Notes under the pieces: generated by a model
The model's input: the letters and a program-made list of their open reading frames with translations, nothing else
The model's database searches: none
What the model was told of the DNA's origin: nothing
Assembly (NCBI GenBank): GCA_036396755.1
Contig: DASWKG010000086.1
Span: 1 to 18,932 of the forward strand
Direction of reading: 5' to 3'
Length of the DNA stretch: 18,932 bases
Source of the DNA: DASWKG01 sp036396755
GTDB taxonomy: Bacteria; Actinomycetota; UBA4738; CALAEC01
In this document: piece after piece, positions 1 to 7,406 of the stretch
How positions within the stretch are numbered: position 1 is the first letter of the stretch
Layout of the letters: the number at the start of each line of letters is the position of its first letter
Position numbers and translations under genes: made by a program

Positions 1-2
1 AA

Positions 3-818
3 GAAGCGCAGGAGCTGTCAGTGGGGGATCGTGTGCTCCAGGCTGTTCCTCACCGCCTCTCGGACTTCCAGTGGGAGGCCATCCTCGGTGGGCTGATGGG
101 CGATGGCGCACTCTCGCCCACCCGAAGTGGCGGAGGAGCTCGGTATCGATTCGGGCACGGCGCAAAGCAGATGGAGTATGCGGACTGGAAGGCCTCGCTC
201 TTCGGCAACATCGGCCAGAGCCGCTCCACGAACGACGACGGAGTCGTCCACCATGATCTCTCGCCACTCCCCGAGCTGAAGGAGCTTCGGGAGGCGGTCT
301 ATATCGCCGGCAAGAAGGTCCTCAGCGAGGAGTACCTCAAGCGGCTGACTCCTCTCTCGCTGGCGATCTGGTACATGGACGACGGCACGTTCGCTCTTCG
401 GAGCAAGGGTCTTCAGGAGCGGACCCGAGGCGGAAGCGGGCGAAGCGAGATCTGCATCGAGGCGATGGAGTCTTCGACCCGCCAGCGTCTGGCCGCGTAT
501 CTGGCCGACACCTGGGGCATCTACCCCAAGCTGATCGATCGGGCCGGCAAAGCCGTCCTCCAGTTCCCGACTGCGGAGACGGCAAAGCTGCACGCGCTGA
601 TCGCGCCCTTCGTTCACTCCTCGATGGAGTACAAGCTGCTCCCGAAGTACCGGGGGCGGTTCTCGGTCGAGCCGGTGTTCGCTTCGATGCGATACGAGCT
701 GATGCCGATGCCGATCCTCGACATCCACGCGAAGCCGCCCACCCGCAGCACCCACCGCTTCGACATCGAGGTCGAGGGGAGCCACAACTACCTCGCCGAT
801 GGCGTTGTGGTGCATAAC
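3..818 (+). other. RecA intein with LAGLIDADG homing endonuclease (N-terminus outside window)
   Basis: A protein-splicing element with an inserted homing endonuclease; 272 residues are visible. Both LAGLIDADG-type helices are recognisable: LGGLMGDGA near bases 93–119 and LAIWYMDDGTF near 360–392, each keeping its acidic metal-binding residue. The C-terminal splicing blocks read RFDIEVEGSHNY then ADGVVVHN, ending in the usual His-Asn at 813–818. The +1 extein residue is Ser (819). Excision would join RecA at the SPETT motif. From memory, this corresponds to the Mycobacterium leprae RecA insertion site and differs from the M. tuberculosis site further downstream. The Cys1/Ser1 block and block B cannot be checked here. 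The endonuclease looks intact in the visible part. Confidence 0.92.
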
Positions 819-1328
819 TCCCCTGAGACCACGCCCGGGGGGCGGGCGCTGAAGTTCTACGCGAGCGTGCGGCTCGACGTCCGGAAGATCGACAACCTCA
901 AGGACGGGACCGACGTCGTCGGCTCCCGGATCCGGGTGAAGGTCGTGAAGAACAAGGTCGCGCCGCCGTTCCGGCTCGCGGAGATGGACATCATCTACGG
1001 CAAGGGCATCTCCCGGGAGGGGAGCCTCATCGATGTCGGGGTGGACCACGAGATCATCAAGAAGAGCGGGGCCTGGTTTACCTACGAGGACGAGCAGCTC
1101 GGCCAGGGCCGTGAGAACGCCCGGCAGTTCCTCGCGGAGCACGTCGACATCGCCAAGGAGATCGAGCGGAAGGTCCTGGTGGCGGTCGGGCTCGACGGCT
1201 TCTCCCAGGACGACGACGCTCCCGACGACACGGTCGTGGAACTGGCGGAGGCGAAGGCCGAGCCCGAAGGCTCGCCGCCCGAGGACAAGACCAAGTCCAA
1301 GGAGCCGGCTGCCACCACCGCGGGCTGA
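3..1328 (+). CDS. recA: RecA recombinase, 3' part, interrupted by an intein (5' end outside window)
   Basis: RecA forms filaments on single-stranded DNA, catalyses strand exchange and triggers LexA self-cleavage. The reading frame is open from the left edge, so the N-terminal RecA core and the intein start lie outside. Bases 3–818 encode intein. Bases 819–1328 encode the last 169 residues of RecA, starting SPETTPGGRALKFYASVRLD and including RVKVVKNK, the PFRLAEMDIIYGKGIS stretch and GAWFTYEDEQLGQGREN, all characteristic of the RecA C-terminal half. The tail (about residues 130–169 of this part) is acidic and low in complexity, as in other RecA proteins. A free-standing start at GTG 21 is possible on paper but makes no biological sense, because the frame continues upstream. 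recX follows after 4 bases, so the two are probably co-transcribed. The call for the C-extein is very secure. Confidence 0.96.
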   Translation, partial: EAQELSVGDRVLQAVPHRLSDFQWEAILGGLMGDGALSPTRSGGGARYRFGHGAKQMEYADWKASLFGNIGQSRSTNDDGVVHHDLSPLPELKELREAVYIAGKKVLSEEYLKRLTPLSLAIWYMDDGTFALRSKGLQERTRGGSGRSEICIEAMESSTRQRLAAYLADTWGIYPKLIDRAGKAVLQFPTAETAKLHALIAPFVHSSMEYKLLPKYRGRFSVEPVFASMRYELMPMPILDIHAKPPTRSTHRFDIEVEGSHNYLADGVVVHNSPETTPGGRALKFYASVRLDVRKIDNLKDGTDVVGSRIRVKVVKNKVAPPFRLAEMDIIYGKGISREGSLIDVGVDHEIIKKSGAWFTYEDEQLGQGRENARQFLAEHVDIAKEIERKVLVAVGLDGFSQDDDAPDDTVVELAEAKAEPEGSPPEDKTKSKEPAATTAG

Positions 1329-1332
1329 CCTC

Positions 1333-1803
1333 GTGCCCGTCACCGCCAAGGAGAAGGGTCTTCGGCTTCTGACCGTCCGCGCCAGAAGCCGGGACGGATT
1401 GCGCCGACGCCTCATGCAGGCCGGCTACGAGGAGGCCGAGGTCGATCAGGCCCTCGATGACCTCGAGCGGGTCGGGCTCCTGGACGATCGCAAGTTCGCG
1501 GAGGACATGGTCTCGCACCGCCTTCGTATCGGCGGGTACGGGTCCCGGGCGGCCCTCGGCGCCCTGCGGAAGGAGGGCATCCCCCGGGAGATCGCCGAGC
1601 AGGCGGTCGCGTCCACCCGCTGGGACGACGAGGAGGCCCGGGCCGAGGAGGTGGCGTGGTCGCGCGCCGCGCGGCTCTCGAGCCTTCCGCACGAGGTGGC
1701 CTATCGACGGCTCCTCGGGTTCCTCCAGCGCCGTGGGTTCGACCCCGACGTCGCGAGGACCGTCACGAACCGGGTGCTCGAATCCGACGCTCCTCGCGTG
1801 TAG
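1333..1803 (+). CDS. recX: Regulatory protein RecX
   Basis: RecX binds RecA filaments and limits their activity. The 156-residue product has the usual RecX length and its three-helix repeats: RSRDGLRRRLMQAGYEEAEV, LDDLERVGLLDDRKFAEDMV, then RLRIGGYGSRAALGALRKEGI and a C-terminal RLLGFLQRRGFDPDVARTV. The GTG at 1333, four bases after the recA stop, is chosen as the start because it precedes the first conserved helix closely. The same frame runs open far upstream inside recA, but that part is a shadow. It probably depends on the recA transcript. No separate promoter is seen. The RecX family is characterised by small helical repeats of this kind, so the assignment rests on both sequence and position. 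Confidence 0.93.
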   Translation: MPVTAKEKGLRLLTVRARSRDGLRRRLMQAGYEEAEVDQALDDLERVGLLDDRKFAEDMVSHRLRIGGYGSRAALGALRKEGIPREIAEQAVASTRWDDEEARAEEVAWSRAARLSSLPHEVAYRRLLGFLQRRGFDPDVARTVTNRVLESDAPRV

Positions 1804-1833
1804 CCTGACCCCAGCCTAGGGGGAGGGGACACC

Positions 1834-2454
1834 ATGACGGTAGCCGCCAAGCGGCTCATCCTGCTCACGCTCATCGTGCTGCTCGTGCTCGCCACGCTGG
1901 TCTCCATCATCGTGGTGGTGGGGGGCGCCGAGGGTGACACCGCGGGGAAGCTCACGGCGCTCTCGTCGCTGATCGTGCTGTTCACCCTGACCTACATCCT
2001 GTCCGCCATGTCCTTCGAGCGCCGCGTCCTGCCGTCGGTCGGGGCGGTCGGGATCGGGGCGTCGGTGCTCGGATTCCTCTACGGCGTCCTTCTGGTGTTC
2101 GAGGTCATCAAGGTCAACGGGTTCGGCCCGGTGAAGCCCGCTCTCGTCCTCGGTATCATCGCGATCGGCGCCGGGTGGATCTCGGCCGTCATCAGCGTGC
2201 GCGACCAGGACGAGCGAGCGCGGGCCGTGGCCTGGGTGACGGCCGGCGCCGTGGGCCTGTTCGCGCTCATCGTGATCGTCCTGATCTTCGGGGAGGAGCT
2301 CCCGGGCGGGGGCATCTTCAAGGTCCTGAGCGTGCTGGGGAGCATCGCCACCCTGGGCACCTTCCTCGTCCCGATGCTGACCAAGCTCCGCGCCCTGGAG
2401 ACGGCCGCGCAGGCGCCCCCTGCCGACGCCCCACCGGCCGCGGAGCCCGCCTGA
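1834..2454 (+). CDS. Six-helix integral membrane protein of unknown function
   Basis: I do not recognise a named family. The 206-residue product has about six hydrophobic segments, near residues 8–30, 39–60, 66–94, 101–122, 131–153 and 159–185. A short Ala/Pro-rich tail follows. No catalytic motif, signal cleavage site or ligand-binding motif is visible. The ATG at 1834 has a purine-rich ribosome binding site, GGGAGGGG at 1821–1828. The gene sits 30 bases after recX, in the same direction, and could be read from the recA–recX transcript. A run-on hairpin (C6/G6) follows its stop. The charged loops are short, so a small-molecule transporter or a structural membrane protein are both conceivable; neither is supported. 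That it is a real gene is well supported by codon pattern, the start signal and the hydrophobic profile. Confidence 0.8.
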   Translation: MTVAAKRLILLTLIVLLVLATLVSIIVVVGGAEGDTAGKLTALSSLIVLFTLTYILSAMSFERRVLPSVGAVGIGASVLGFLYGVLLVFEVIKVNGFGPVKPALVLGIIAIGAGWISAVISVRDQDERARAVAWVTAGAVGLFALIVIVLIFGEELPGGGIFKVLSVLGSIATLGTFLVPMLTKLRALETAAQAPPADAPPAAEPA

Positions 2455-2466
2455 GCACGGGTGGCA

Positions 2467-2490
2467 CCCCCCTCCATTGCGAACGGGGGG
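2467..2490 (+). terminator. Weak G/C hairpin after the membrane-protein gene
   Basis: Six C's at 2467–2472 can pair with six G's at 2485–2490 across a 12-base loop, 12 bases after the stop codon. There is no T-run. It may act as a terminator or transcript end for recX and the membrane protein, but it overlaps the candidate rny promoter, so the call is tentative. Confidence 0.3.
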
Positions 2491-2505
2491 CCGAGGTCGT
2501 ACGCT
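2477..2505 (+). promoter_or_regulatory. Candidate sigma-70-type promoter for the rny–hflX run
   Basis: TTGCGA (2477–2482), a 17-base spacer and TACGCT (2500–2505) resemble a housekeeping promoter (4 of 6 and 3 of 6 matches). Transcription would start near 2512 and leave a leader of about 175 bases before rny. The match is modest, but it is the best-spaced pair seen in this 234-base gap. Confidence 0.4.
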
Positions 2506-2590
2506 TGTGAATACGAGATAACCGACCCTGGAACGGACCGAATGACAGACCGGAAAACGCTGGGAATGCGATCTTCTGGGAGGTGGCGCG

Positions 2591-2621
2591 CGGGGCCGTA
2601 GGGCCCCGAGGCGTCTCCTCG
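2591..2621 (+). other. Alternative hairpins in the rny leader
   Basis: CGGGGCC (2591–2597) pairs with GGCCCCG (2602–2608) across a 4-base loop. CGAGG (2607–2611) pairs with CCTCG (2617–2621) across a 5-base loop. The two share bases 2607–2608, so they cannot form fully at the same time. Together with the terminator-like hairpin downstream they give the rny leader a structured look. I do not recognise a known riboswitch class. Confidence 0.35.
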
Positions 2622-2643
2622 CTTTCATCCTGTCCGTTCCGGG

Positions 2644-2672
2644 AAGCCGGGCCGTCTCGGCCTGGCTTTCTT
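2644..2672 (+). terminator. Rho-independent-type hairpin just upstream of rny (possible attenuator)
   Basis: AAGCCGGGCCG (2644–2654) pairs with CGGCCTGGCTT (2658–2668) over a three-base loop, with one G·T pair. It is followed directly by TTCTT at 2668–2672. This is the classic stem plus T-tract form and is rare in such GC-rich DNA. It ends only 16 bases before the rny start and just ahead of the ribosome binding site. It either ends upstream transcription or attenuates rny. Confidence 0.6.
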
Positions 2673-2688
2673 GCGTATAGGAGGAACC

Positions 2689-4221
2689 ATGATCATCGCG
2701 CTCGCGACCCTCGGAGCGCTCCTGGCGGGTATCGCCGTCGGCTTCTTCGTCCGTCGCGTCCTCGGAGGCCGCAGCCTCACCTCTGCGGAAGCGAGGGCCC
2801 GCAAGCTCGTCGCGGAGGCGGAGCAGGAGGCCGACACCACCGTCAAGCGCTCGCTCATCGAGGTCAAGGACGAGATCGCGGCCATGAGACGCGAGGCCGA
2901 GGAGGACATCAAGCAGCGCCGGGAGGAGTCCCGGAGCCAGGAGGCGCGGCTCACCAAGCGAGAGGAGGCGATCGAGGCCCAGGCGGCCGAGATCGCCCAG
3001 CAGAAGCAGGCGCTCAGGGAGCAGGACCAGAAGCTCCAGGCGGTGCGCGATCAGCTCCAGCACGCCCAGGCCGAGCAGCGGCAGCAGCTCGAGCGCATCG
3101 CGACGATGACGGCCCAGGAGGCGAAGGAAGCGCTCATGGGCCAGCTCGAGGACGACGCCAAGCGCGAAGCCATGGCCTCGATCCGAGAGATCGAGGAGCG
3201 GGCCCGCGAGGAGGCGACGGCGCGCGCGCGCAAGATCGTGACAGTGGCGATCCAGCGCGTGGCGTCCGAGCAGACCGCCGATACCTCGGTGTCGGTCTAC
3301 ACCCTGCCCTCCGACGACCTCAAGGGCCGCATCATCGGCCGCGAGGGCCGCAACATCCGCGCGTTCGAGGCCCTCACCGGCGTCAACCTCATCATCGACG
3401 ACACGCCGGAAGCGGTGGTCCTGTCGTGCTTCGATCCGGTCCGCAGGGAGGTGGCCAAGGTCACGCTCGACAAGCTGGTCCAGGACGGCCGCATCCACCC
3501 CGCGCGCATCGAGGAGATGCACGCTCGCTCGGTCGCCGAGGTCGAGGAGCGCATCCAGCGGGCGGGCGAGCTGGCGCTCGTCGAGGTCGGGATCACCGAC
3601 GTGCACCCCGAGATGATCCGGGTGCTCGGCCGTCTCCAGTACCGGACCTCCTACGGGCAGAACGTGCTGCGCCACCTCGTGGAGTCGGCGCACATCGCCG
3701 GCGCCATGGCCTCCGAGCTCGGGCTCGACCCCACGATCCCCAAGCGCGCGGCCCTGCTGCACGACATCGGCAAGGCCGTCACGCACGAGGTCGAGGGCTC
3801 ACACGCGCTGATCGGAGCCGAGCTGGCCCGGCGGCTCAAGGAGAGCCCCGAGGTCGTCCACGCGATCGAGTCGCACCACGGCGAGGTTGAGCAGCGGACG
3901 ATCGAGGCGGTGCTGGCGCAGACGGCCGACGGCATCTCGGGCGGGCGCCCGGGGGCCCGCCGCGAGAGCATCGAGTCCTACGTGAAGCGGCTCGAGCGCC
4001 TCGAGGAGATCTGCGAGTCGCACCCGGGCGTCGCGAAGGTGTTCGCGATGCAGGCGGGCCGCGAGGTGCGCGTCATGGTGAAGCCCGAGGACGTTGACGA
4101 CGTCTCGGCCCAGGTGCTGGCGCGCGACATCGCCAAGCAGGTCGAGGAGGAGCTGCAGTACCCGGGGCAGATCAAGATCACCGTCGTGCGCGAGACGCGC
4201 GCCGTGGAGGTGGCGAAGTAG
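2689..4221 (+). CDS. rny: Ribonuclease Y
   Basis: Membrane-anchored endoribonuclease that starts mRNA decay. The 510-residue product has the full RNase Y layout: an N-terminal membrane helix (about residues 2–22), a long charged coiled coil (about 30–190), a KH domain with GRIIGREGRNIRAFE starting at residue 213, and an HD domain with the catalytic His-Asp pair LLHDIGK at residues 358–359 and a second ESHHGE. The family is usually about 510–530 residues, so it is complete. The ATG at 2689 is chosen over the upstream TTG at 2671 because TAGGAGGA at 2679–2686 is correctly placed and the membrane helix then starts at residue 2. miaB begins on the base after its stop. The hairpin directly upstream suggests control in the leader. 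RNase Y is not typical of well-studied actinobacteria such as Streptomyces or Mycobacterium. Confidence 0.96.
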   Translation: MIIALATLGALLAGIAVGFFVRRVLGGRSLTSAEARARKLVAEAEQEADTTVKRSLIEVKDEIAAMRREAEEDIKQRREESRSQEARLTKREEAIEAQAAEIAQQKQALREQDQKLQAVRDQLQHAQAEQRQQLERIATMTAQEAKEALMGQLEDDAKREAMASIREIEERAREEATARARKIVTVAIQRVASEQTADTSVSVYTLPSDDLKGRIIGREGRNIRAFEALTGVNLIIDDTPEAVVLSCFDPVRREVAKVTLDKLVQDGRIHPARIEEMHARSVAEVEERIQRAGELALVEVGITDVHPEMIRVLGRLQYRTSYGQNVLRHLVESAHIAGAMASELGLDPTIPKRAALLHDIGKAVTHEVEGSHALIGAELARRLKESPEVVHAIESHHGEVEQRTIEAVLAQTADGISGGRPGARRESIESYVKRLERLEEICESHPGVAKVFAMQAGREVRVMVKPEDVDDVSAQVLARDIAKQVEEELQYPGQIKITVVRETRAVEVAK

Positions 4222-5559
4222 GTGGAGCGCCGGTACCTGATCCGCACCTTCGGGTGCCAGATGAACGAGCACGACTCCGAGCGCATCGCCGGCCTCCTCG
4301 AGGCGGGAGGCCTGCGGCCGGCGAAGGAGACCGCCCAGGCCGAGGTCGTGGTGCTCAACACCTGCGCGGTCCGCGAGAACGCCGACAATCGCTTGTACGG
4401 GAACCTCGGCCGGCTGCGCGCCGCGAAGGAGGCGAACCCGCGGATGCGCATCGTGGTGGCGGGCTGCCTCGCCCAGAAGGACCGGGGCGAGATCCAGCGG
4501 CGCGCCCCATGGGTCGACGTCGTCGTCGGGACCTACGCGCTCGGCTCGATCCTCGAGCTGCTCGACGAGTCGGAGCGCGACGGCCCCCAGATGGACGTCC
4601 GTGAGCACACCGAGCGGTTTCCGAGCGCGCTGCCGGCGCGGCGCGAGGTCGCCCACCACGCCTGGGTGTCGGTGTCCGTCGGCTGCGACAACACCTGCTC
4701 GTTCTGCATCGTCCCGCTCGTGCGCGGCCCGCAGCGCTCGCGGCCGCTGGGTGAGATCCTCGCCGAGGTGCAGGGCCTGGCCGGCGAGGGGGTGATCGAG
4801 GTGACGCTCCTCGGCCAGAACGTGAACACCTACGGGCGCGACGTGACGATCCCCGGCCATCCCGCCCGTCCGCTGTTCGGCGCGCTGCTGCGCGCGGTGA
4901 ACGACGTCGTCGGCATCCGCCGCATCCGCTTCACGAGCCCGCACCCCCACCATTTCACGCCCGACGTGGTCGAGGCGATGGCCGAGTGCGAGAACGTGTG
5001 CGAGCACATCCACTTCCCGCTCCAATCGGGGTCGGACCGCGTGCTCGGGATGATGCGCCGCTCGTACCGCGCCGGGCGCTACCTCGAGTGGCTCGACCGC
5101 ATCCGCGAGGCAGTCCCGAGCATCGCCGTCACGACCGACATCATCGTCGGGTTCCCGGGGGAGACCGAGGAGGACTTCGGTGGGACGCTCGAGGTGGTCG
5201 AGCGGGCGCGCTTCGACGCCGCCTACACCTTCCAGTACTCCCCGCGGCCGGGAACCCTGGCTGCGGAGATGGCCGACCAGCTCCCGAAGGAGGTCGTCCA
5301 GGAGCGCTTCGATCGCCTGGTCGCCCTTCAGGAGGGCATCTCGCTCGAGCGGAGCCGGGAGCACCTCGGCCGCACCATCGAGGTGCTCGTCGAGGGCCTG
5401 GGGCGGAAGGGAGGCCTGCAGGGGCGCACTCGCACGAACCGCGTCGTGAACTTCGCCGGGACGCACCGCCCCGGCGAGTTCGTCGACATCCTCGTGACCG
5501 GCGCGCACCCCCATCATCTGAGCGGCGAGCCGGCCGGGGTCGCCGCCCGGGCGGGCTGA
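4222..5559 (+). CDS. miaB: tRNA-2-methylthio-N6-dimethylallyladenosine synthase MiaB
   Basis: Radical-SAM enzyme that adds a methylthio group to C2 of isopentenyl-adenosine 37 in tRNAs, acting after MiaA. The 445-residue product has the N-terminal methylthiotransferase domain with its three cluster cysteines C12 (TFGCQMNE), C48 (NTCAVRE) and C82 (GCLAQ). The radical-SAM CxxxCxxC is C155/C159/C162 (GCDNTCSFC). A C-terminal TRAM domain covers about residues 378–440. All six Fe-S ligands are present and the length is normal. The start is GTG 4222, immediately after the rny stop, so it is translationally linked to rny. The stop overlaps the miaA start by one base (TGATG). MiaB rather than RimO or MtaB is favoured by the YLIRTFGCQMN N-terminus and the partner gene miaA. 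Confidence 0.96.
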   Translation: MERRYLIRTFGCQMNEHDSERIAGLLEAGGLRPAKETAQAEVVVLNTCAVRENADNRLYGNLGRLRAAKEANPRMRIVVAGCLAQKDRGEIQRRAPWVDVVVGTYALGSILELLDESERDGPQMDVREHTERFPSALPARREVAHHAWVSVSVGCDNTCSFCIVPLVRGPQRSRPLGEILAEVQGLAGEGVIEVTLLGQNVNTYGRDVTIPGHPARPLFGALLRAVNDVVGIRRIRFTSPHPHHFTPDVVEAMAECENVCEHIHFPLQSGSDRVLGMMRRSYRAGRYLEWLDRIREAVPSIAVTTDIIVGFPGETEEDFGGTLEVVERARFDAAYTFQYSPRPGTLAAEMADQLPKEVVQERFDRLVALQEGISLERSREHLGRTIEVLVEGLGRKGGLQGRTRTNRVVNFAGTHRPGEFVDILVTGAHPHHLSGEPAGVAARAG

Positions 5560-6503
5560 TGACGACGGCCGGGCGTCGCGACCGGCCGCTGATGCTGGCC
5601 CTCGTCGGCCCGACCGCCTCCGGCAAGACCGGCGCCTCCATCGAGATCGCCCGGAGCCTGGGCGCCGAGATCGTCGCCGTCGACTCGATGCTCGTCTACC
5701 GCGGCATGGACATCGGCACCGCCAAGCCCACCCAGAAGGAGCGGGACGCGGCGCCGCATCATCTCCTCGACGTGGCCGACCCGGCGGGGGCGTTCTCGGT
5801 GGCTCGCTACCAGTCGCTCGCGCGCGAGGCGATGGCCGGCATCCGGGGTCGCGGGCGCACGCCGCTGCTCGTCGGCGGGACCGGCCTCTACTTCCGAGCG
5901 ATCGTCGACGACCTCGAGCTCCCGGGGACCGAGCCCGCCCTTCGCCGAAGCCTCGAGGCTGAGGCGGCCGTGGTCGGCGCCGATCGGCTCCACGCGAGGC
6001 TCGCCGGCTTCGACCCGGCGGCCGCCGCGAAGATCGAGGTTGAGAACGTGCGGCGCACCGTCCGGGCGCTTGAGGTGGCGGCGCTCACCGGCCGCGCGTT
6101 CTCGTCGTTCGCGACGTCCTGGGAGCGATTCCGTGCCGACGGGGTGCGGGCGGCGGGGGTTCGGGTCCCCCCGCCGGTCCTCGCGGGACGCATCGAGCGC
6201 AGGGTGCGGGCGATGGTCGCGGAGGGGCTCCTCGAGGAGGTGCGCGGCCTGCTCGACCGGGGCTTCGAGCGTTTCCTGACGGCCACGCAGGCCATCGGGT
6301 ACCTTGAGGTCGTGGAGCACCTGCACGGCCGACTCACCCTCGACGAGGCGATGGAGCGAACGATCCGCCGCACCCGCGCGCTCGCGAGGCGGCAGATGGC
6401 CTGGTTCCGCCGCGACCCCAGGATCCGCTGGTTCGACGCCGGCGAGGACGGCGCCGAGGAGGTCGCGGCCGACGTGGTGCGGTACCTCGGAGGGGGCGGA
6501 TGA
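5559..6503 (+). CDS. miaA: tRNA dimethylallyltransferase MiaA
   Basis: Transfers a dimethylallyl group to N6 of adenosine 37 in tRNAs that read UNN codons, making the substrate of MiaB. The 314-residue product has the P-loop GPTASGKT at residues 17–24, the family motif VDSMLVYRGMDIGTAKP after it, LLVGGTGLY, and the C-terminal RRTRALARRQMAWFRRD helix typical of MiaA. The ATG at 5559 overlaps the miaB stop (TGATG), which fixes the start and suggests coupled translation. The stop overlaps dapF by four bases (ATGA). Length and motifs are normal; nothing unusual is seen. Its placement directly after miaB is known from other bacteria, including actinobacteria. Confidence 0.96.
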   Translation: MTTAGRRDRPLMLALVGPTASGKTGASIEIARSLGAEIVAVDSMLVYRGMDIGTAKPTQKERDAAPHHLLDVADPAGAFSVARYQSLAREAMAGIRGRGRTPLLVGGTGLYFRAIVDDLELPGTEPALRRSLEAEAAVVGADRLHARLAGFDPAAAAKIEVENVRRTVRALEVAALTGRAFSSFATSWERFRADGVRAAGVRVPPPVLAGRIERRVRAMVAEGLLEEVRGLLDRGFERFLTATQAIGYLEVVEHLHGRLTLDEAMERTIRRTRALARRQMAWFRRDPRIRWFDAGEDGAEEVAADVVRYLGGGG

Positions 6504-7399
6504 GGATCTCGAAGTACCACGGCACGGGGAACGACTTCGTGATGATCGAGGACCTCGAGGACCGGGTCGACCTCACGCCCGCGCTGGTGGCCGGGCTCTG
6601 CGACCGTCACCGGGGGATCGGCGGCGACGGCGTCATCCGCGTCGCGCCCTCGGACCGTGCCGACTTCTTCATGGACTACTGGAACAGCAGCGGCGAGGTG
6701 GCCGAGATGTGCGGCAACGGCATCCGTTGCCTGGCCAAGCTCGTCTTCGAGCGCGGCCTCACCGGCGAGTCCGACCTCGACGTCGACACCCGCTCCGGCG
6801 TCAAACATCTCCGGCTCACCGTCGACGGTGGCGAGGTGACCGGCGTGAGGGTCGACATGGGCTCGCCCTCCCTGGCGCTGGGCGACATCCCGATGACGGG
6901 TGATCCCGCCGATACCTTCGTCGGCGTGCCCTTCGAGGTCGAGGGCGTGCCGTACCACGCGACCGCGGTGAGCATGGGCAACCCCCACTTCGTCCTGATC
7001 GGCGACGGAGATCCCGCCGAGGTCGACGTCCGCCGGGTCGGCCCGGCGCTCGAGCACCACGAGACCTTCCCCGAGCGCACGAACGTCGAGTTCGTGCGCA
7101 TCGAGGACGGGGCGGTGCGGCTCCGTGTCTGGGAGCGGGGGTCGGGCGAGACGATGGCCTGCGGCACGGGCGCGTGCGCCGCGCTCGTTGCCGCCAGCGT
7201 CGCCGGCCTCGTGCCCCGCCGGGCTCCGGTGATCTTCCCCGGCGGCGAGCTCGAGGTCGAGTGGGCCGCCGACGACCGCGTGTTCCTCACCGGCCCGGCG
7301 ACCTTCGTCTTCGACACCGAGATCGACGCCGGCGCCGCCGAGGCGCTGGGGGAGCGGCTGCTCGGCCGGCCGGCCACCGCGCCCGGGACACCGCGGTGA
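6500..7399 (+). CDS. dapF: Diaminopimelate epimerase
   Basis: Cofactor-free racemase-type enzyme that converts LL- to meso-diaminopimelate for lysine and peptidoglycan. The 299-residue product begins with the signature KYHGTGNDFVMI. It carries both catalytic cysteines: C71 in MCGNGIRC and C221 in ACGTGACA. The substrate-binding motifs GGDGVI, MGNPHFV and ERTNVEF are also present. It overlaps miaA by four bases, so translation is probably coupled. The aminotransferase that follows after seven bases probably supplies its LL-DAP substrate. Length is slightly above the usual 275–290 because of a short C-terminal extension. The assignment is secure. Confidence 0.96.
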   Translation: MRISKYHGTGNDFVMIEDLEDRVDLTPALVAGLCDRHRGIGGDGVIRVAPSDRADFFMDYWNSSGEVAEMCGNGIRCLAKLVFERGLTGESDLDVDTRSGVKHLRLTVDGGEVTGVRVDMGSPSLALGDIPMTGDPADTFVGVPFEVEGVPYHATAVSMGNPHFVLIGDGDPAEVDVRRVGPALEHHETFPERTNVEFVRIEDGAVRLRVWERGSGETMACGTGACAALVAASVAGLVPRRAPVIFPGGELEVEWAADDRVFLTGPATFVFDTEIDAGAAEALGERLLGRPATAPGTPR

Positions 7400-7406
7400 G
7401 GCGCGC

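Noticed and set aside
21..818. Free-standing homing endonuclease gene starting at GTG 21
   Set aside because: The frame is open to the left edge and continues without a stop into RecA through a proper HN/Ser splice junction, so it is an intein.
1033..1332. N-terminal extension of RecX in the same frame
   Set aside because: It overlaps the RecA C-terminus in another frame and reads as Ser/Arg low-complexity text. The GTG after the recA stop is the natural start.
1816..3786. Long minus-strand open frame (656 codons) opposite the membrane-protein gene and rny
   Set aside because: It is antisense to rny with its full domain set. The translation is low-complexity Arg/Leu/Asp/His text typical of shadow frames in GC-rich DNA.
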